From: a virus
Virus record (IMG/VR): IMGVR_UViG_3300015371_000025
Location: 1 to 64,000 of that record
Strand: one strand, 5' to 3'
Length of the DNA: 64,000 nucleotides
A program made the position numbers and the translations under genes. Each line of letters opens with the position of its first letter. Positions within the stretch are counted from its first letter, which is position 1. The notes under the pieces are model-generated. The model had not been told where the DNA came from. It was given only the letters and a program-made list of their open reading frames with translations, and searched no databases. This document shows positions 6,737 to 14,541 of the stretch, in pieces.

Positions 6737-7600
6737 CTGTAGGTACGTAGCGCGCGGAAGCGGCTAAATAGACAGCGCTGTTGTCCTGTAGGCACAGCCG
6801 TGACCAATAACCTACAGGTGAGGGCCAGAAAGTAATAGACACCGCTGTAGGTGAAGGGCTCGAGCGGTGTAAACTATCGGTTTACATCTGAGATGCGCGG
6901 GGAAAGTAATGGACACGGCTGTCAGAGGGCGATTCCAGCCCTGTCTAATACCCTCCGGCGGGGGCTCGCGGGGGTGCGGGCGAGGCTAAATTGACACCGC
7001 TATCCCCGTGCTAGAGCCAAATGTGGGTGTGCAACGTGTAGGTAAATAGACACCGCTACAAGTGACAACTCTTAGTTGACACGGCTGTGCTGCGCGACGT
7101 AGGGACCCGCACACCAGCAAGGGATAATGGACACCGCTGCGAGGGGCCGAGGGTGCGCGAGGCAAATTGACACCGCTGCAAATGGACACGGCTAGCTGCG
7201 GTGTGCGAGTGCGTGTCTATTACCCTAGTAGTAATGGACACTACTATTCGGGGGCGCGAATTGGGTCTCGATTAGTGTGTAGCTAATGGACACGGCCGCA
7301 GGAGGTGCTACTCGCGGGCGCCTATCGGGAGCGGGGCTCGGGCAAATAGACACCGCTGTAAACCAACGGTTGAATCATGTCGAAATTGTGCCCATTTGCA
7401 GGGAAAATAGACACTGCTACCAACGGTTGTCAATCCCTTGCTAAATGGACACCGCTGTAGGTAGGAAACCGGGGGCTCGAATAATCGACAGGAGTCCTAG
7501 CTAGCGTAGTCTACCGGGTGTCAGCAAGACAGAGAGCACGGGCGCCGGTCGACGGGGCGCCGAGCGAGTAAATAGACACCACACTCCTACAGAGTAAAGT
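6737..7600 (+). repeat. Operator array VI, main non-coding repeat region
   Basis: About 860 bp without a gene. Forward TNGACACNGCT-type copies begin near 6769, 6836, 6910, 6991, 7047, 7076, 7128, 7167, 7183, 7235, 7287, 7347, 7408, 7446 and 7485; inverted copies face three of them (6796-6806, 6863-6873, 6937-6947). Most copies have no -10, so they are better read as protein-binding sites than as promoters. Candidate operator cluster, replication origin or partition site. Confidence 0.7.
7573..7600 (+). promoter_or_regulatory. Promoter without an obvious gene
   Basis: TAGACA 7573-7578, 16-bp spacer containing CTACAG, TAAAGT 7595-7600. Five bases later a GTG opens a 16-codon frame. Confidence 0.6.
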
Positions 7601-7605
7601 ACAGG

Positions 7606-7656
7606 GTGCAGCGCAGGACACCGGCCCGGATCACGCGGGACGGGGCGAGTAAATAG
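7606..7656 (+). CDS. Possible 16-aa leaderless peptide
   Basis: GTG frame of 16 codons between two promoter copies; its TAG is the first triplet of the next TAGACA. The geometry matches real cassettes, but GTG is not used by other leaderless genes here and the length is minimal. It may be a decayed cassette. Confidence 0.2.
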   Translation: MQRRTPARITRDGASK

Positions 7657-7688
7657 ACACCGATCACCTACAGCGTAGAATGGACACC

Positions 7689-7979
7689 ATGATGAACACT
7701 CCCATTGAGGTCGAGCGCAGGAAGAGCAAGCAGGGTGCAGAGGCGGCTGCGCGGCGCGCGAACGCGTCGGCGTTCCCCGGACAGCGCTACTCGGTCGAGC
7801 GCATCGCGACGCGCGACTGGGCCGTGGTCCTGTTCGATGGCGGCGCGGCCGACAATCGGTCGAGCATCACGCACAGCCTGCCCGTGCGCGCCGAGCGGCT
7901 GCGCGAGCGTGACTTCTCGGCGCTCGGCGGGAAGCGTCAGCATCACCGTGCGAGCACGGTCTACCGGACCATCGGCTAA
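7689..7979 (+). CDS. Hypothetical 96-aa basic protein
   Basis: Leaderless: -35 7654-7659, -10 TAGAAT 7676-7681, seven bases to the ATG; an ATG at 7680 overlaps the -10 and is unlikely. N-terminal third is Arg/Lys/Ala-rich and helical, like DNA-binding tails; the rest is mixed. No family recognised. Confidence 0.65.
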   Translation: MMNTPIEVERRKSKQGAEAAARRANASAFPGQRYSVERIATRDWAVVLFDGGAADNRSSITHSLPVRAERLRERDFSALGGKRQHHRASTVYRTIG

Positions 7980-8015
7980 ATAGACACGAACCTACAGACT
8001 GGTAAAGTACACACC

Positions 8016-8480
8016 ATGAGCTACCTCAACGACTCCATCAGCGCGGTCGAGACCGCCGAATACGCCACCCGTGGGCTCGGCCCGTTCGATACGGCCGACC
8101 ATGATCCGGCCGAGCTTATCGCTCTGGCGGGCTACTACATCCGCCGCGAGGCGTTCGCTGAGCGCGTCGCTGAGGTGCTCGACGGGCTCGACTACATCCC
8201 CGGCGAGTACCGCGATCGGTTCGTCGATGGCGGCATGGTGCCCGGCGAGTACGCCATCCATCGCGGGAACGCACAGCCCGACTACGCACAGCCGCACAGC
8301 CTGCGCCTGCGGGTGAATTCCCTGCACGTGACCGTTCAGGCGCTCGATGGCGACCGTAGCCGCGTCGTGGCCGCACTCATCGGCGCCGGTGTGGTCTCCG
8401 GCTGGGACGGCGACGAGACCGCGCCGGACGGCTTCACCGAAGCATTCTCGGATCACGGCTGGATCTCGGTCCGCCGCTAA
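8016..8480 (+). CDS. Hypothetical 154-aa protein
   Basis: Leaderless: -35 7981-7986, -10 TAAAGT 8003-8008, seven bases to the ATG. Acidic, with a helical first half and a beta-rich second half. No family recognised. Confidence 0.75.
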   Translation: MSYLNDSISAVETAEYATRGLGPFDTADHDPAELIALAGYYIRREAFAERVAEVLDGLDYIPGEYRDRFVDGGMVPGEYAIHRGNAQPDYAQPHSLRLRVNSLHVTVQALDGDRSRVVAALIGAGVVSGWDGDETAPDGFTEAFSDHGWISVRR

Positions 8481-8481
8481 A

Positions 8482-8509
8482 TAGACACTCAACTACAGAG
8501 AGGTAGACT
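8482..8509 (+). promoter_or_regulatory. Representative leaderless promoter cassette
   Basis: Type example of more than 30 near-identical copies. TAGACA (8482-8487) starts two bases after a stop codon, a 16-bp spacer carries CTACAGAGAGG, and the -10 TAGACT (8504-8509) ends six bases before the ATG at 8516. Across copies the -10 varies as TACACT, TAAACT, TAAGAT, TAGACT or TAAAGT; the spacer is 16 bp, rarely 17. Confidence 0.8.
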
Positions 8510-8515
8510 ACTCCC

Positions 8516-8791
8516 ATGCCCACCGTTCAGAACCTTCCCGCCGCCGACGTTCAGGTGCAATTCCCGTCCGGCGAGGTCAAGACCATCTTCCTGCTCCGCC
8601 TGCTCGGCATCGTCCAGCACGCCGAGATGATGGCCCGATTCGGCCACGGCATCGCCCGCAACGCGCCGACGCTGCGCGAGGTGCGCGAGGAGCTTGAGAT
8701 CCCCGCGAGCGTGTGCCGCACGTGGGCACAGGCTGCGCCGATGCTGCGCGAGTTCTACAACGATCTCACGGCGCACCTGCGCGACGCGTAA
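8516..8791 (+). CDS. Hypothetical 91-aa protein
   Basis: Leaderless from the 8482-8509 promoter. Short beta-like N-terminus (about 1-25) followed by helices; the later part (REVREELEIPASVCRTW) has a helix-turn-helix feel but no clear family match. Confidence 0.7.
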   Translation: MPTVQNLPAADVQVQFPSGEVKTIFLLRLLGIVQHAEMMARFGHGIARNAPTLREVREELEIPASVCRTWAQAAPMLREFYNDLTAHLRDA

Positions 8792-8826
8792 ATAGACACG
8801 AACCTACAGAGAGGTACACTACTTCC

Positions 8827-9072
8827 ATGAGCGAGCATCTCCCCACTTCCACCCTACAGCGCGCTGCGTTCGCACTCAACGCGGGCATCGCCCGCATGCA
8901 GGACCGAATCGCTGACGCGGCGCCCAACTCGGCCGACGACGTGATGCGCGAGCACTTCCTCGCCGAGATCCGGCGCGACCGTGCGGCGCGCGACGACCTG
9001 TCGCGCATCCTGCGCGAGCGGGAGGCGGCCGAGCGGGACGCCATCCGTCACGGCTGCTACGGCAACGGCTAA
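8827..9072 (+). CDS. Hypothetical helical 81-aa protein
   Basis: Leaderless: -35 8793-8798, -10 TACACT 8815-8820. Almost entirely helical, Arg/Glu/Asp-rich, likely coiled coil in the second half. Gene contains an internal CTACAG. Function unknown. Confidence 0.7.
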   Translation: MSEHLPTSTLQRAAFALNAGIARMQDRIADAAPNSADDVMREHFLAEIRRDRAARDDLSRILREREAAERDAIRHGCYGNG

Positions 9073-9107
9073 ATAGACACCATCTCCTACAGGGGTACAC
9101 TACTTCC

Positions 9108-9323
9108 ATGACGCACACCGATCACATCTCCGCGCCGCGCTTCTCGTCCGGCGACTATCTCGGCCACTACCCCTGCACCATCGTGCGCGCCCTTCCCACG
9201 GGCGACTCCAATCCGGGCTACCTCGTCCGATTCGAGGACGGGCACGAGGCGGGCGCCTTCCGGCGCGAGCTTCGGGCCACCATGCACGGCTGGTCGACCA
9301 TCGACGCGGCCGACGCGGCGTAA
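9108..9323 (+). CDS. Hypothetical 71-aa protein, possible SH3-like barrel
   Basis: Leaderless: -35 9074-9079, -10 TACACT 9096-9101. Strand pattern with YLVRFEDGHEAG at about residues 39-50 resembles small SH3/Tudor-like barrels; this is a fold guess only. Confidence 0.65.
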   Translation: MTHTDHISAPRFSSGDYLGHYPCTIVRALPTGDSNPGYLVRFEDGHEAGAFRRELRATMHGWSTIDAADAA

Positions 9324-9358
9324 ATAGACACTCACCTACAGCGAGGTAAGATACTCCC

Positions 9359-9691
9359 ATGCACATCACAGAGGACACCGTAGTCACCATCGCCGAGCGG
9401 GCCGACTCCGACCGCGAGCACAGGATCTTCGCAGTCACGATCGAGACCCCGTTCACGATCGAGATGCAGCGGTGCCCGACCTTCATCTATCCCGGCGACC
9501 CCGACCATCCGGGCGGCGACGTTGGCATGGTCGAGGCGTCCTACCGTTCGTGGGGTGTCTGGGATGCCCGCGTGGCCGACTGGGCTCGCGTCTCGGCCGG
9601 ATGGCAGGACGCGTCGCACTTCGGCTCGCGCGGCGAGGCGGAGGCGTGGCTGCGCGACAATCTCGCGGACCTGCTCGCCTATAAACACTAA
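9359..9691 (+). CDS. Hypothetical 110-aa protein
   Basis: Leaderless: -35 9325-9330, -10 TAAGAT 9347-9352. Trp-rich C-terminal half (several Trp between about 60 and 100). Its last codons contain the -35 (TAAACA) of the next gene, the only clear case where that box lies inside coding sequence. No family recognised. Confidence 0.7.
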   Translation: MHITEDTVVTIAERADSDREHRIFAVTIETPFTIEMQRCPTFIYPGDPDHPGGDVGMVEASYRSWGVWDARVADWARVSAGWQDASHFGSRGEAEAWLRDNLADLLAYKH

Positions 9692-9715
9692 CCTACAGCG
9701 AGGTACACTACTCCC

Positions 9716-9934
9716 ATGAGCAATCCCAAGCGACCCTATCGCGGCATGCGCGGCGACTACGTACTTGAGCAGGAGTACAACGGCGTCTGGATCGTCGCTT
9801 CCGGCGGATCCGAGGATCGCTGCAAGCAGGACGCGCGCCGCTATACGAACGGTCTCGCGCTCGGGCGCGGGCTGCGCATCACGCCGAACCGGCCCGGCGA
9901 CCCCGTGGCTGAGGGCTCCTACCGGCCCGCGTAA
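9716..9934 (+). CDS. Hypothetical 72-aa protein
   Basis: Leaderless: -35 TAAACA 9682-9687 inside the previous gene, -10 TACACT 9704-9709. Basic, Gly/Arg/Tyr-rich. The gene gap is only 24 bp, yet promoter-to-start spacing is unchanged. Function unknown. Confidence 0.7.
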   Translation: MSNPKRPYRGMRGDYVLEQEYNGVWIVASGGSEDRCKQDARRYTNGLALGRGLRITPNRPGDPVAEGSYRPA

Positions 9935-9970
9935 ATAGACACTCACCTACAGCGAGGTAAGATACTTCAC

Positions 9971-10207
9971 ATGATCCACGTCAACGTCCGATCTAACCCG
10001 AGCGAGCACGCTCACCCCGCCGAGTGCATCGTGGAAACGTCCACGGACGGCGCCGGATGGCGGACGCAGTACGTCGTGAGCTACACCATCGGCGACCACG
10101 GTGGGCGCCCGCGACAGGAGGCGGAGCACATCGCCCGCGTGATGGGCGTCGCTTGGACCTACGCCGGTGTCCCGTGGCGCGGAACGTCGCACGGGTACGC
10201 GCTCTAA
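9971..10207 (+). CDS. Hypothetical 78-aa protein
   Basis: Leaderless: -35 9936-9941, -10 TAAGAT 9958-9963, seven bases to the ATG. Beta-strand-like first half and a helix containing RQEAEHIARVMG near residues 52-63. No family recognised. Confidence 0.7.
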   Translation: MIHVNVRSNPSEHAHPAECIVETSTDGAGWRTQYVVSYTIGDHGGRPRQEAEHIARVMGVAWTYAGVPWRGTSHGYAL

Positions 10208-10242
10208 ATAGACACTGACCTACAGCGAGGTACACTACTCCC

Positions 10243-10590
10243 ATGAACGCAACGACTCCCATCCCCTTCGCTCACCCGCTGAGCGCCGATCATCTCGATG
10301 CCCGCTACAGCGTGGACGGTTGGGGCCGCATCGCGGTCTACATCGTCGGCTGGACGACCGAAGAGGTCTACGAGGGTGACTACCTCATCTGCCCGGACGA
10401 TGACTGCGACCACACCGCGAGCGAGATGTGCTGGATCGAGGGCGATACCTCGCTCATCGACGGCGAGATGCTCCGTGTCGTGATGGTCGGCGACGACCGC
10501 GAGCACATCGTCGACCCCGAGGATCTCGTCCGGCTGGACGAGGACGAATACTGCGGGTGCTGCGGGCAGCTTGGCTGCCCGTGGGGATAA
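10243..10590 (+). CDS. Acidic Cys-rich 115-aa protein
   Basis: Leaderless: -35 10209-10214, -10 TACACT 10231-10236. Very acidic. Cysteines cluster in CPDDDC, a further Cys about 8 residues on, and the C-terminal CGCCGQLGC, compatible with one or two zinc sites. Function unknown. Confidence 0.7.
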   Translation: MNATTPIPFAHPLSADHLDARYSVDGWGRIAVYIVGWTTEEVYEGDYLICPDDDCDHTASEMCWIEGDTSLIDGEMLRVVMVGDDREHIVDPEDLVRLDEDEYCGCCGQLGCPWG

Positions 10591-10624
10591 TAGACACGAA
10601 CCTACAGAGAGGTACACTTCTCCC

Positions 10625-11083
10625 ATGCCGCGAATCACTCTCATCAAGTCGAACGCCGGTCGCGCCGGTCAGCGTAGCTACTGGGGCGACATCCTTGGCA
10701 CGACCATTACCCGCAACTTCCGCCACGACATCGAGTCGGCCGTCGAGTCGGAGCACTCCTGCGACGACACCGCCTGCGACATCGGCGCCGCGCTGCGCGA
10801 AGGCTATTCGTACTTCGCTGCTCACATGCTGATGTCGGCGACCGACGAGCTTCCGACCCTGTACGCCGTGCTCGACGCGCACCGCTTCAACGGCACGATC
10901 CCGGCTGACTTCGGGACGCACCTGTACGACAACGCCGATTGGGAGGGATGGAAGGCGTACTTTGACGCCAACTCCGTCGAGTGCCCCGGCTGCGGCGCAT
11001 TCTGCTTCCCCGGCGACTACGACGACACCTGCTCCAACTGCCTCACCGCGCTCCCGTCGCGCAGCGACGACGACGACGAGTAA
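10625..11083 (+). CDS. Hypothetical 152-aa protein with C-terminal zinc ribbon
   Basis: Leaderless: -35 10591-10596, -10 TACACT 10613-10618. CPGCG and CSNC, about 16 residues apart near the C-terminus, form a classic rubredoxin-type zinc ribbon, followed by an Asp/Glu tail. The N-terminal 110 residues match no family I recognise. Confidence 0.75.
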   Translation: MPRITLIKSNAGRAGQRSYWGDILGTTITRNFRHDIESAVESEHSCDDTACDIGAALREGYSYFAAHMLMSATDELPTLYAVLDAHRFNGTIPADFGTHLYDNADWEGWKAYFDANSVECPGCGAFCFPGDYDDTCSNCLTALPSRSDDDDE

Positions 11084-11118
11084 ATAGACACGAACCTACA
11101 GAGAGGTACACTTCCATC

Positions 11119-11325
11119 ATGACGAACGCACAGACTCCCATCCGCCGCACGCTCGGCGACCTGAGCGTGGCCGAGCTTCTCGACCGCGCGCTCAGCGAGA
11201 CTCTCGATCTCGGCAACCGCTTCGATCGCGTGGCGATGAGCCCCGACGACCGACTCCTGTTCAATGCCTACATCGGCTCGATCGGCGCTAGCCTCAGCGT
11301 CGCGCAGGACAAGATCGGCCGGTAA
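11119..11325 (+). CDS. Hypothetical helical 68-aa protein
   Basis: Leaderless: -35 11085-11090, -10 TACACT 11107-11112, TCCATC then ATG. Helical and Leu-rich with alternating acidic and basic residues. No family recognised. Confidence 0.7.
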   Translation: MTNAQTPIRRTLGDLSVAELLDRALSETLDLGNRFDRVAMSPDDRLLFNAYIGSIGASLSVAQDKIGR

Positions 11326-11360
11326 ATAGACACACTCCTACAGAGAGGTAAGATACTCCC

Positions 11361-11864
11361 ATGATCGAGACCGACTACTACACCCCCGAGGGCCACTACC
11401 TCGCCCGGCCGCTGCTCCTGCCGGACGTGCGCAACTTCTCCGACCTGCTCACCTACGAGCGCGAATGGAACTTCGACACGATGTCGGCCCGCAGCGGCAA
11501 GATCGCTCGGCCGGATCTCGTCCCCGAGCCCCGCTACATCGGACACGGCGAGCGCAACGACATCTGCGACCGCATCATGGCGATCGGCGGATTCGGCACG
11601 GACCCGCAGGCGCGGAACGAGATCGGCCCGTACTGCTCGGTCAAGCTGCTCGGCTCGCGGCGGAGCATCGCGGTCACGGCGACCGATCTCGTCATCGAGA
11701 CCGTGGCCCCGCGCATCGTGACGGCCGACGATCACCTCAGTTTCGAGATCATCGAGCACGCCGACCGCGACCGGGCGCTTGTCATCCTGAGCCACGGCCA
11801 CATCATCGGCTCGCACTGGCTCGCGTACATCGACCCCGCCACCATCCCGGCGCCGGTCGAGTAA
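11361..11864 (+). CDS. Hypothetical 167-aa protein
   Basis: Leaderless: -35 11327-11332, -10 TAAGAT 11349-11354. Mixed alpha/beta with a beta-rich second half. No motif or family recognised. Confidence 0.75.
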   Translation: MIETDYYTPEGHYLARPLLLPDVRNFSDLLTYEREWNFDTMSARSGKIARPDLVPEPRYIGHGERNDICDRIMAIGGFGTDPQARNEIGPYCSVKLLGSRRSIAVTATDLVIETVAPRIVTADDHLSFEIIEHADRDRALVILSHGHIIGSHWLAYIDPATIPAPVE

Positions 11865-11901
11865 ATAGACACCACCCCTACAGAGAGGTAAACTACTTCC
11901 T

Positions 11902-12438
11902 ATGCGCACCACAGAACGAATCATCGCGAAGGTCGGTCAGCCCGGTGGCGGCCGATGGGAGCTTGTCGACGGCGACGGTATGGGCGGGTTCATGGATCCG
12001 CCCGGCGCGCTCACGCACACGCTGTACGTCCGCGAGTGGCGTGGCTCGCGCAGCGAGTGCTACGAGACCGCAATGGCGATCGACTCTGCGCTCAGCGAGA
12101 GCTACGTCCCGGCCGTGATCAAGCGGGCCATCCGGCGCGAGCTTGCGAAGGCCGAGCCGCCCGTGGCCGACGAGGCGTGGATCGAGCGCACTTACGCCTA
12201 CTACAAGAACTGCTACAGCCCGGACGGCATCGACCGCAACGTGAGCCATTGCCTGATCGTGGCGCCGACCCCGGACGGCTTCGGCTACGTCGTCGGCACC
12301 TTCGGCCGCGACGGCTGGATGGAGAACCGGCCGAGCCCCGAAACGCACCTCGCGGTGCTCGCCATCCGCAAGCACTTCCCCGACCACGAGCCCCGCGTGG
12401 ATCTCATCGAGACCCCGCCTGTCTGGGGGCGCAAGTGA
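11902..12438 (+). CDS. Hypothetical 178-aa protein
   Basis: Leaderless: -35 11866-11871, 17-bp spacer, -10 TAAACT 11889-11894, seven bases to the ATG. Trp/Tyr-rich middle region. Its TGA overlaps the GTG of the secreted protein that follows, so the two are translated together although their predicted destinations differ. Confidence 0.75.
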   Translation: MRTTERIIAKVGQPGGGRWELVDGDGMGGFMDPPGALTHTLYVREWRGSRSECYETAMAIDSALSESYVPAVIKRAIRRELAKAEPPVADEAWIERTYAYYKNCYSPDGIDRNVSHCLIVAPTPDGFGYVVGTFGRDGWMENRPSPETHLAVLAIRKHFPDHEPRVDLIETPPVWGRK

Positions 12439-12689
12439 GGCGCGCTCTCGTCGCGGCGCTCGCGCTGCTCGCGATGGCCCCTGCCACGGCCGACGCGTCT
12501 GTCTCGGGCGCCGTCGCTGCGGTCAAGCGGGCCGAGCATCGCGGCGGCGCGTGGGCATCGCAGGTGCAGTGCCGCACCATCGTCCGCAACCGCCTGTACC
12601 GCTGCACGTTCGTCCACATGGACAGCTACGGCGACATCTACGACGACGACGCCACGGTGCGCCAGTACGGGCGCCGCTACCTCGTCTAG
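12435..12689 (+). CDS. Small secreted protein, 84 aa
   Basis: GTG start overlapping the upstream stop. N-terminus RRALVAALALLAMAPATADA is a textbook signal peptide with a likely cut after ADA. The mature part is about 60 residues with two Cys (about 53 and 63) that could form a disulfide, and an Asp/Tyr-rich tail. May alter the host surface; function unknown. Confidence 0.7.
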   Translation: MRRALVAALALLAMAPATADASVSGAVAAVKRAEHRGGAWASQVQCRTIVRNRLYRCTFVHMDSYGDIYDDDATVRQYGRRYLV

Positions 12690-12700
12690 CCTCCTGCGGC

Positions 12701-12726
12701 GCGGTGCCTTCGGGCGCCGCGCTCGC
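12701..12726 (+). terminator. Hairpin terminator
   Basis: GCGCGGTGCC (12701-12710), TTCG loop, GGCGCCGCGC (12715-12724), one G-U pair, no long T run. Confidence 0.65.
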
Positions 12727-12743
12727 CCCGTCGCCGGATAATT

Positions 12744-12887
12744 GACACCGCTAGGGCTCGAGTTCCAAGCGGTGTCGACTATCCCGGCCGCCACCCTCCC
12801 GCCGTAAATGGACACCGCTGTTCCGGTGGCGCTCGATCCTGTCCATTTGCAGGGAATAATCGACACCATGCCTACAGATGGGAGAAT
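12744..12887 (+). repeat. Operator island VII with leaderless promoter
   Basis: Inverted pair 12744-12754/12770-12780, a second weaker pair starting 12810, then TCGACA (12860-12865), 16-bp spacer and GAGAAT (12882-12887). Occupies the whole gap between terminator and next gene. Confidence 0.65.
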
Positions 12888-12894
12888 GCCGTCC

Positions 12895-13050
12895 ATGAGC
12901 AAGAGCAACGCACAACCCAAGACCCGCAGCTACGTCGCCATCGCGGCACAGATGCGCAACTCCGCCGGTGCGATGGGCGGGGGTAAGCGCTCCAAGAGCC
13001 GTCGCGATCGCAAGGATGCCCGACAGGCAATCCGGCGCGGCGACTGGTAA
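12895..13050 (+). CDS. Small basic protein, 51 aa
   Basis: Leaderless, seven bases after GAGAAT. Strongly basic: a run of Lys/Arg/Ser around residues 31-48 suggests nucleic-acid binding. Shares the opening MSKS with the next gene. No family recognised. Confidence 0.65.
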   Translation: MSKSNAQPKTRSYVAIAAQMRNSAGAMGGGKRSKSRRDRKDARQAIRRGDW

Positions 13051-13086
13051 ATAGACAGCGACCTACAGAGAGGTACGATGGTGTCC

Positions 13087-13314
13087 ATGAGCAAGTCACC
13101 CGCACAGTTTCGCAAGCGCGCCGAGCGAGTCTTTCGCAAGGCTAACCCGGACGCGGAAGCGGTCGGTCTCGTCATCACGTGGACGCGCTGCGTCCGGGTC
13201 ACGTGGGCCGATGGCTCGCGCGGGTTCTCGGGCACCATGCAAGTCGCGGCGCCGGGCCATCGCTCACGCGCCATGCTCGCCACCGAGACCGACTCGGCCA
13301 TCTCGGTCCGATAA
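13087..13314 (+). CDS. Small basic protein, 75 aa
   Basis: Leaderless: -35 13052-13057, -10 TACGAT 13074-13079. Basic helical N-terminus (FRKRAERVFRK) then a strand-rich region. No family recognised. Confidence 0.65.
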   Translation: MSKSPAQFRKRAERVFRKANPDAEAVGLVITWTRCVRVTWADGSRGFSGTMQVAAPGHRSRAMLATETDSAISVR

Positions 13315-13350
13315 ATAGACACTGACCTACAGAGAGGTAGACTCCACACC

Positions 13351-13713
13351 ATGAGCTTCACTCCCGACTACCGAAAGATCCATGTCGCGGCCAACGCTGC
13401 GCAGCACGTCCTCTGGGCGATGGGCGCGAAGGTCGAGACCAACTACTTCAACGGACTGGTCTCGCTCGATCATGGCTACGCCCGTGGCCCCGTGCGCGAG
13501 CCGGGCGAGTGCCGCTACTGCGCGGCGTACATCATCGAGTCAGTCGACGACGGCGCGTGGTGCGACGAGAGCGGCGCCTGCGGGTGCGGCATCGGCGAGC
13601 ATGAGCCGGGCGGCTTCGACCAGTACGCCCACGATGAGCGCGCTCGCGAGACCCCGTGGTGGGACGACCCCTTCCACGATCACGACGACTACCCCGCCGA
13701 GTACGCCGAGTAA
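13351..13713 (+). CDS. Cys-rich acidic 120-aa protein
   Basis: Leaderless: -35 13316-13321, -10 TAGACT 13338-13343. CRYC at about residue 54, then CDESGACGCG about 17 residues on, look like a zinc-binding core; the C-terminal third is very acidic with several His. Function unknown. Confidence 0.7.
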   Translation: MSFTPDYRKIHVAANAAQHVLWAMGAKVETNYFNGLVSLDHGYARGPVREPGECRYCAAYIIESVDDGAWCDESGACGCGIGEHEPGGFDQYAHDERARETPWWDDPFHDHDDYPAEYAE

Positions 13714-13748
13714 ATAGACACCACAACCTACAGAGGTACACTTCCATC

Positions 13749-14102
13749 ATGAGCAATCGAGTCCTTCGGCCCCTCTCGGATCACGTCTACGAGGTGCGCA
13801 TCGACAACTGGCCGGTCGGCCGTGTCAAGAGCGTGGCGGCAGGCTACCTCGCATACGGCGAGATCAGCATGTACGGCGACGTAGAGCTACTCACCGAGAC
13901 CACCTTCCCCACCATGCGGGAGGCTGCGCTCGCCGTGGCCGACGCGCACGCTTCGCAGGAAGAGTACCGCGCCGCAGAAGCCAAGAGCGAATTCATCGGC
14001 GAGTACGGGATGGGCGCGGTGTGTGGCGGCGCGAGCCCCGGCGATGCGCTCCTGATGGCCGAGATGGCGTGGGCCGAGCAGATGGCCCGCTCCGCCGAGT
14101 AA
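13749..14102 (+). CDS. Hypothetical 117-aa protein
   Basis: Leaderless: -35 13715-13720, -10 TACACT 13737-13742. Strand-rich first half resembling a small substrate-binding fold, helical Ala/Glu-rich second half. No family recognised. Confidence 0.7.
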   Translation: MSNRVLRPLSDHVYEVRIDNWPVGRVKSVAAGYLAYGEISMYGDVELLTETTFPTMREAALAVADAHASQEEYRAAEAKSEFIGEYGMGAVCGGASPGDALLMAEMAWAEQMARSAE

Positions 14103-14137
14103 ATAGACACGAACCTACAGAGAGGTACACTCCCACC

Positions 14138-14506
14138 ATGATGAATCACCCGACCTTCCGAGAGTCGCTCAGCAACGTCTACGTCGACTACGACGACATC
14201 GCCGAAGAGGTGATGCGGACCCCGCTCGGCATCGAGCTTTACACCGGCGAGATGGTCGTCCACCTGTTCGATCGCGAGCCCGGATGGCAGGCGCGCTATC
14301 AGGAGGCAATCCGCGAGGATCGCGAGGACAAGGCATGGGCGCGTCAGTACCTCGCCGACCGCGCCGACTACTACCGCAGGGACCCCGAGTACGGCTACTC
14401 CCAGGCCGACCTTGCGGCCGAAGCCGCGAGCATCCGCGAGGACGAGCGCCGGATGATGGAGGATCGCGAGCGCGACATCATGCGCGGTCTCGGCGGCATC
14501 TGGTAA
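14138..14506 (+). CDS. Hypothetical acidic helical protein, 122 aa
   Basis: Leaderless: -35 14104-14109, -10 TACACT 14126-14131. From about residue 45 a long charged helix rich in Arg, Glu, Asp and Met, with Tyr-rich YYRRDPEYGYSQADL near 79-93. No family recognised. Confidence 0.7.
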   Translation: MMNHPTFRESLSNVYVDYDDIAEEVMRTPLGIELYTGEMVVHLFDREPGWQARYQEAIREDREDKAWARQYLADRADYYRRDPEYGYSQADLAAEAASIREDERRMMEDRERDIMRGLGGIW

Positions 14507-14541
14507 ATAGACACGAACCTACAGAGAGGTACAATCATCCC

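Noticed and set aside
2998-7600. CRISPR array
   Set aside because: Repeats are short (about 11-14 bp), degenerate, in both orientations and with unequal spacing; no cas genes.
6737-7600. Series of ordinary promoters
   Set aside because: Copies keep the -35 core but nearly all lack a -10 at 16-17 bp.
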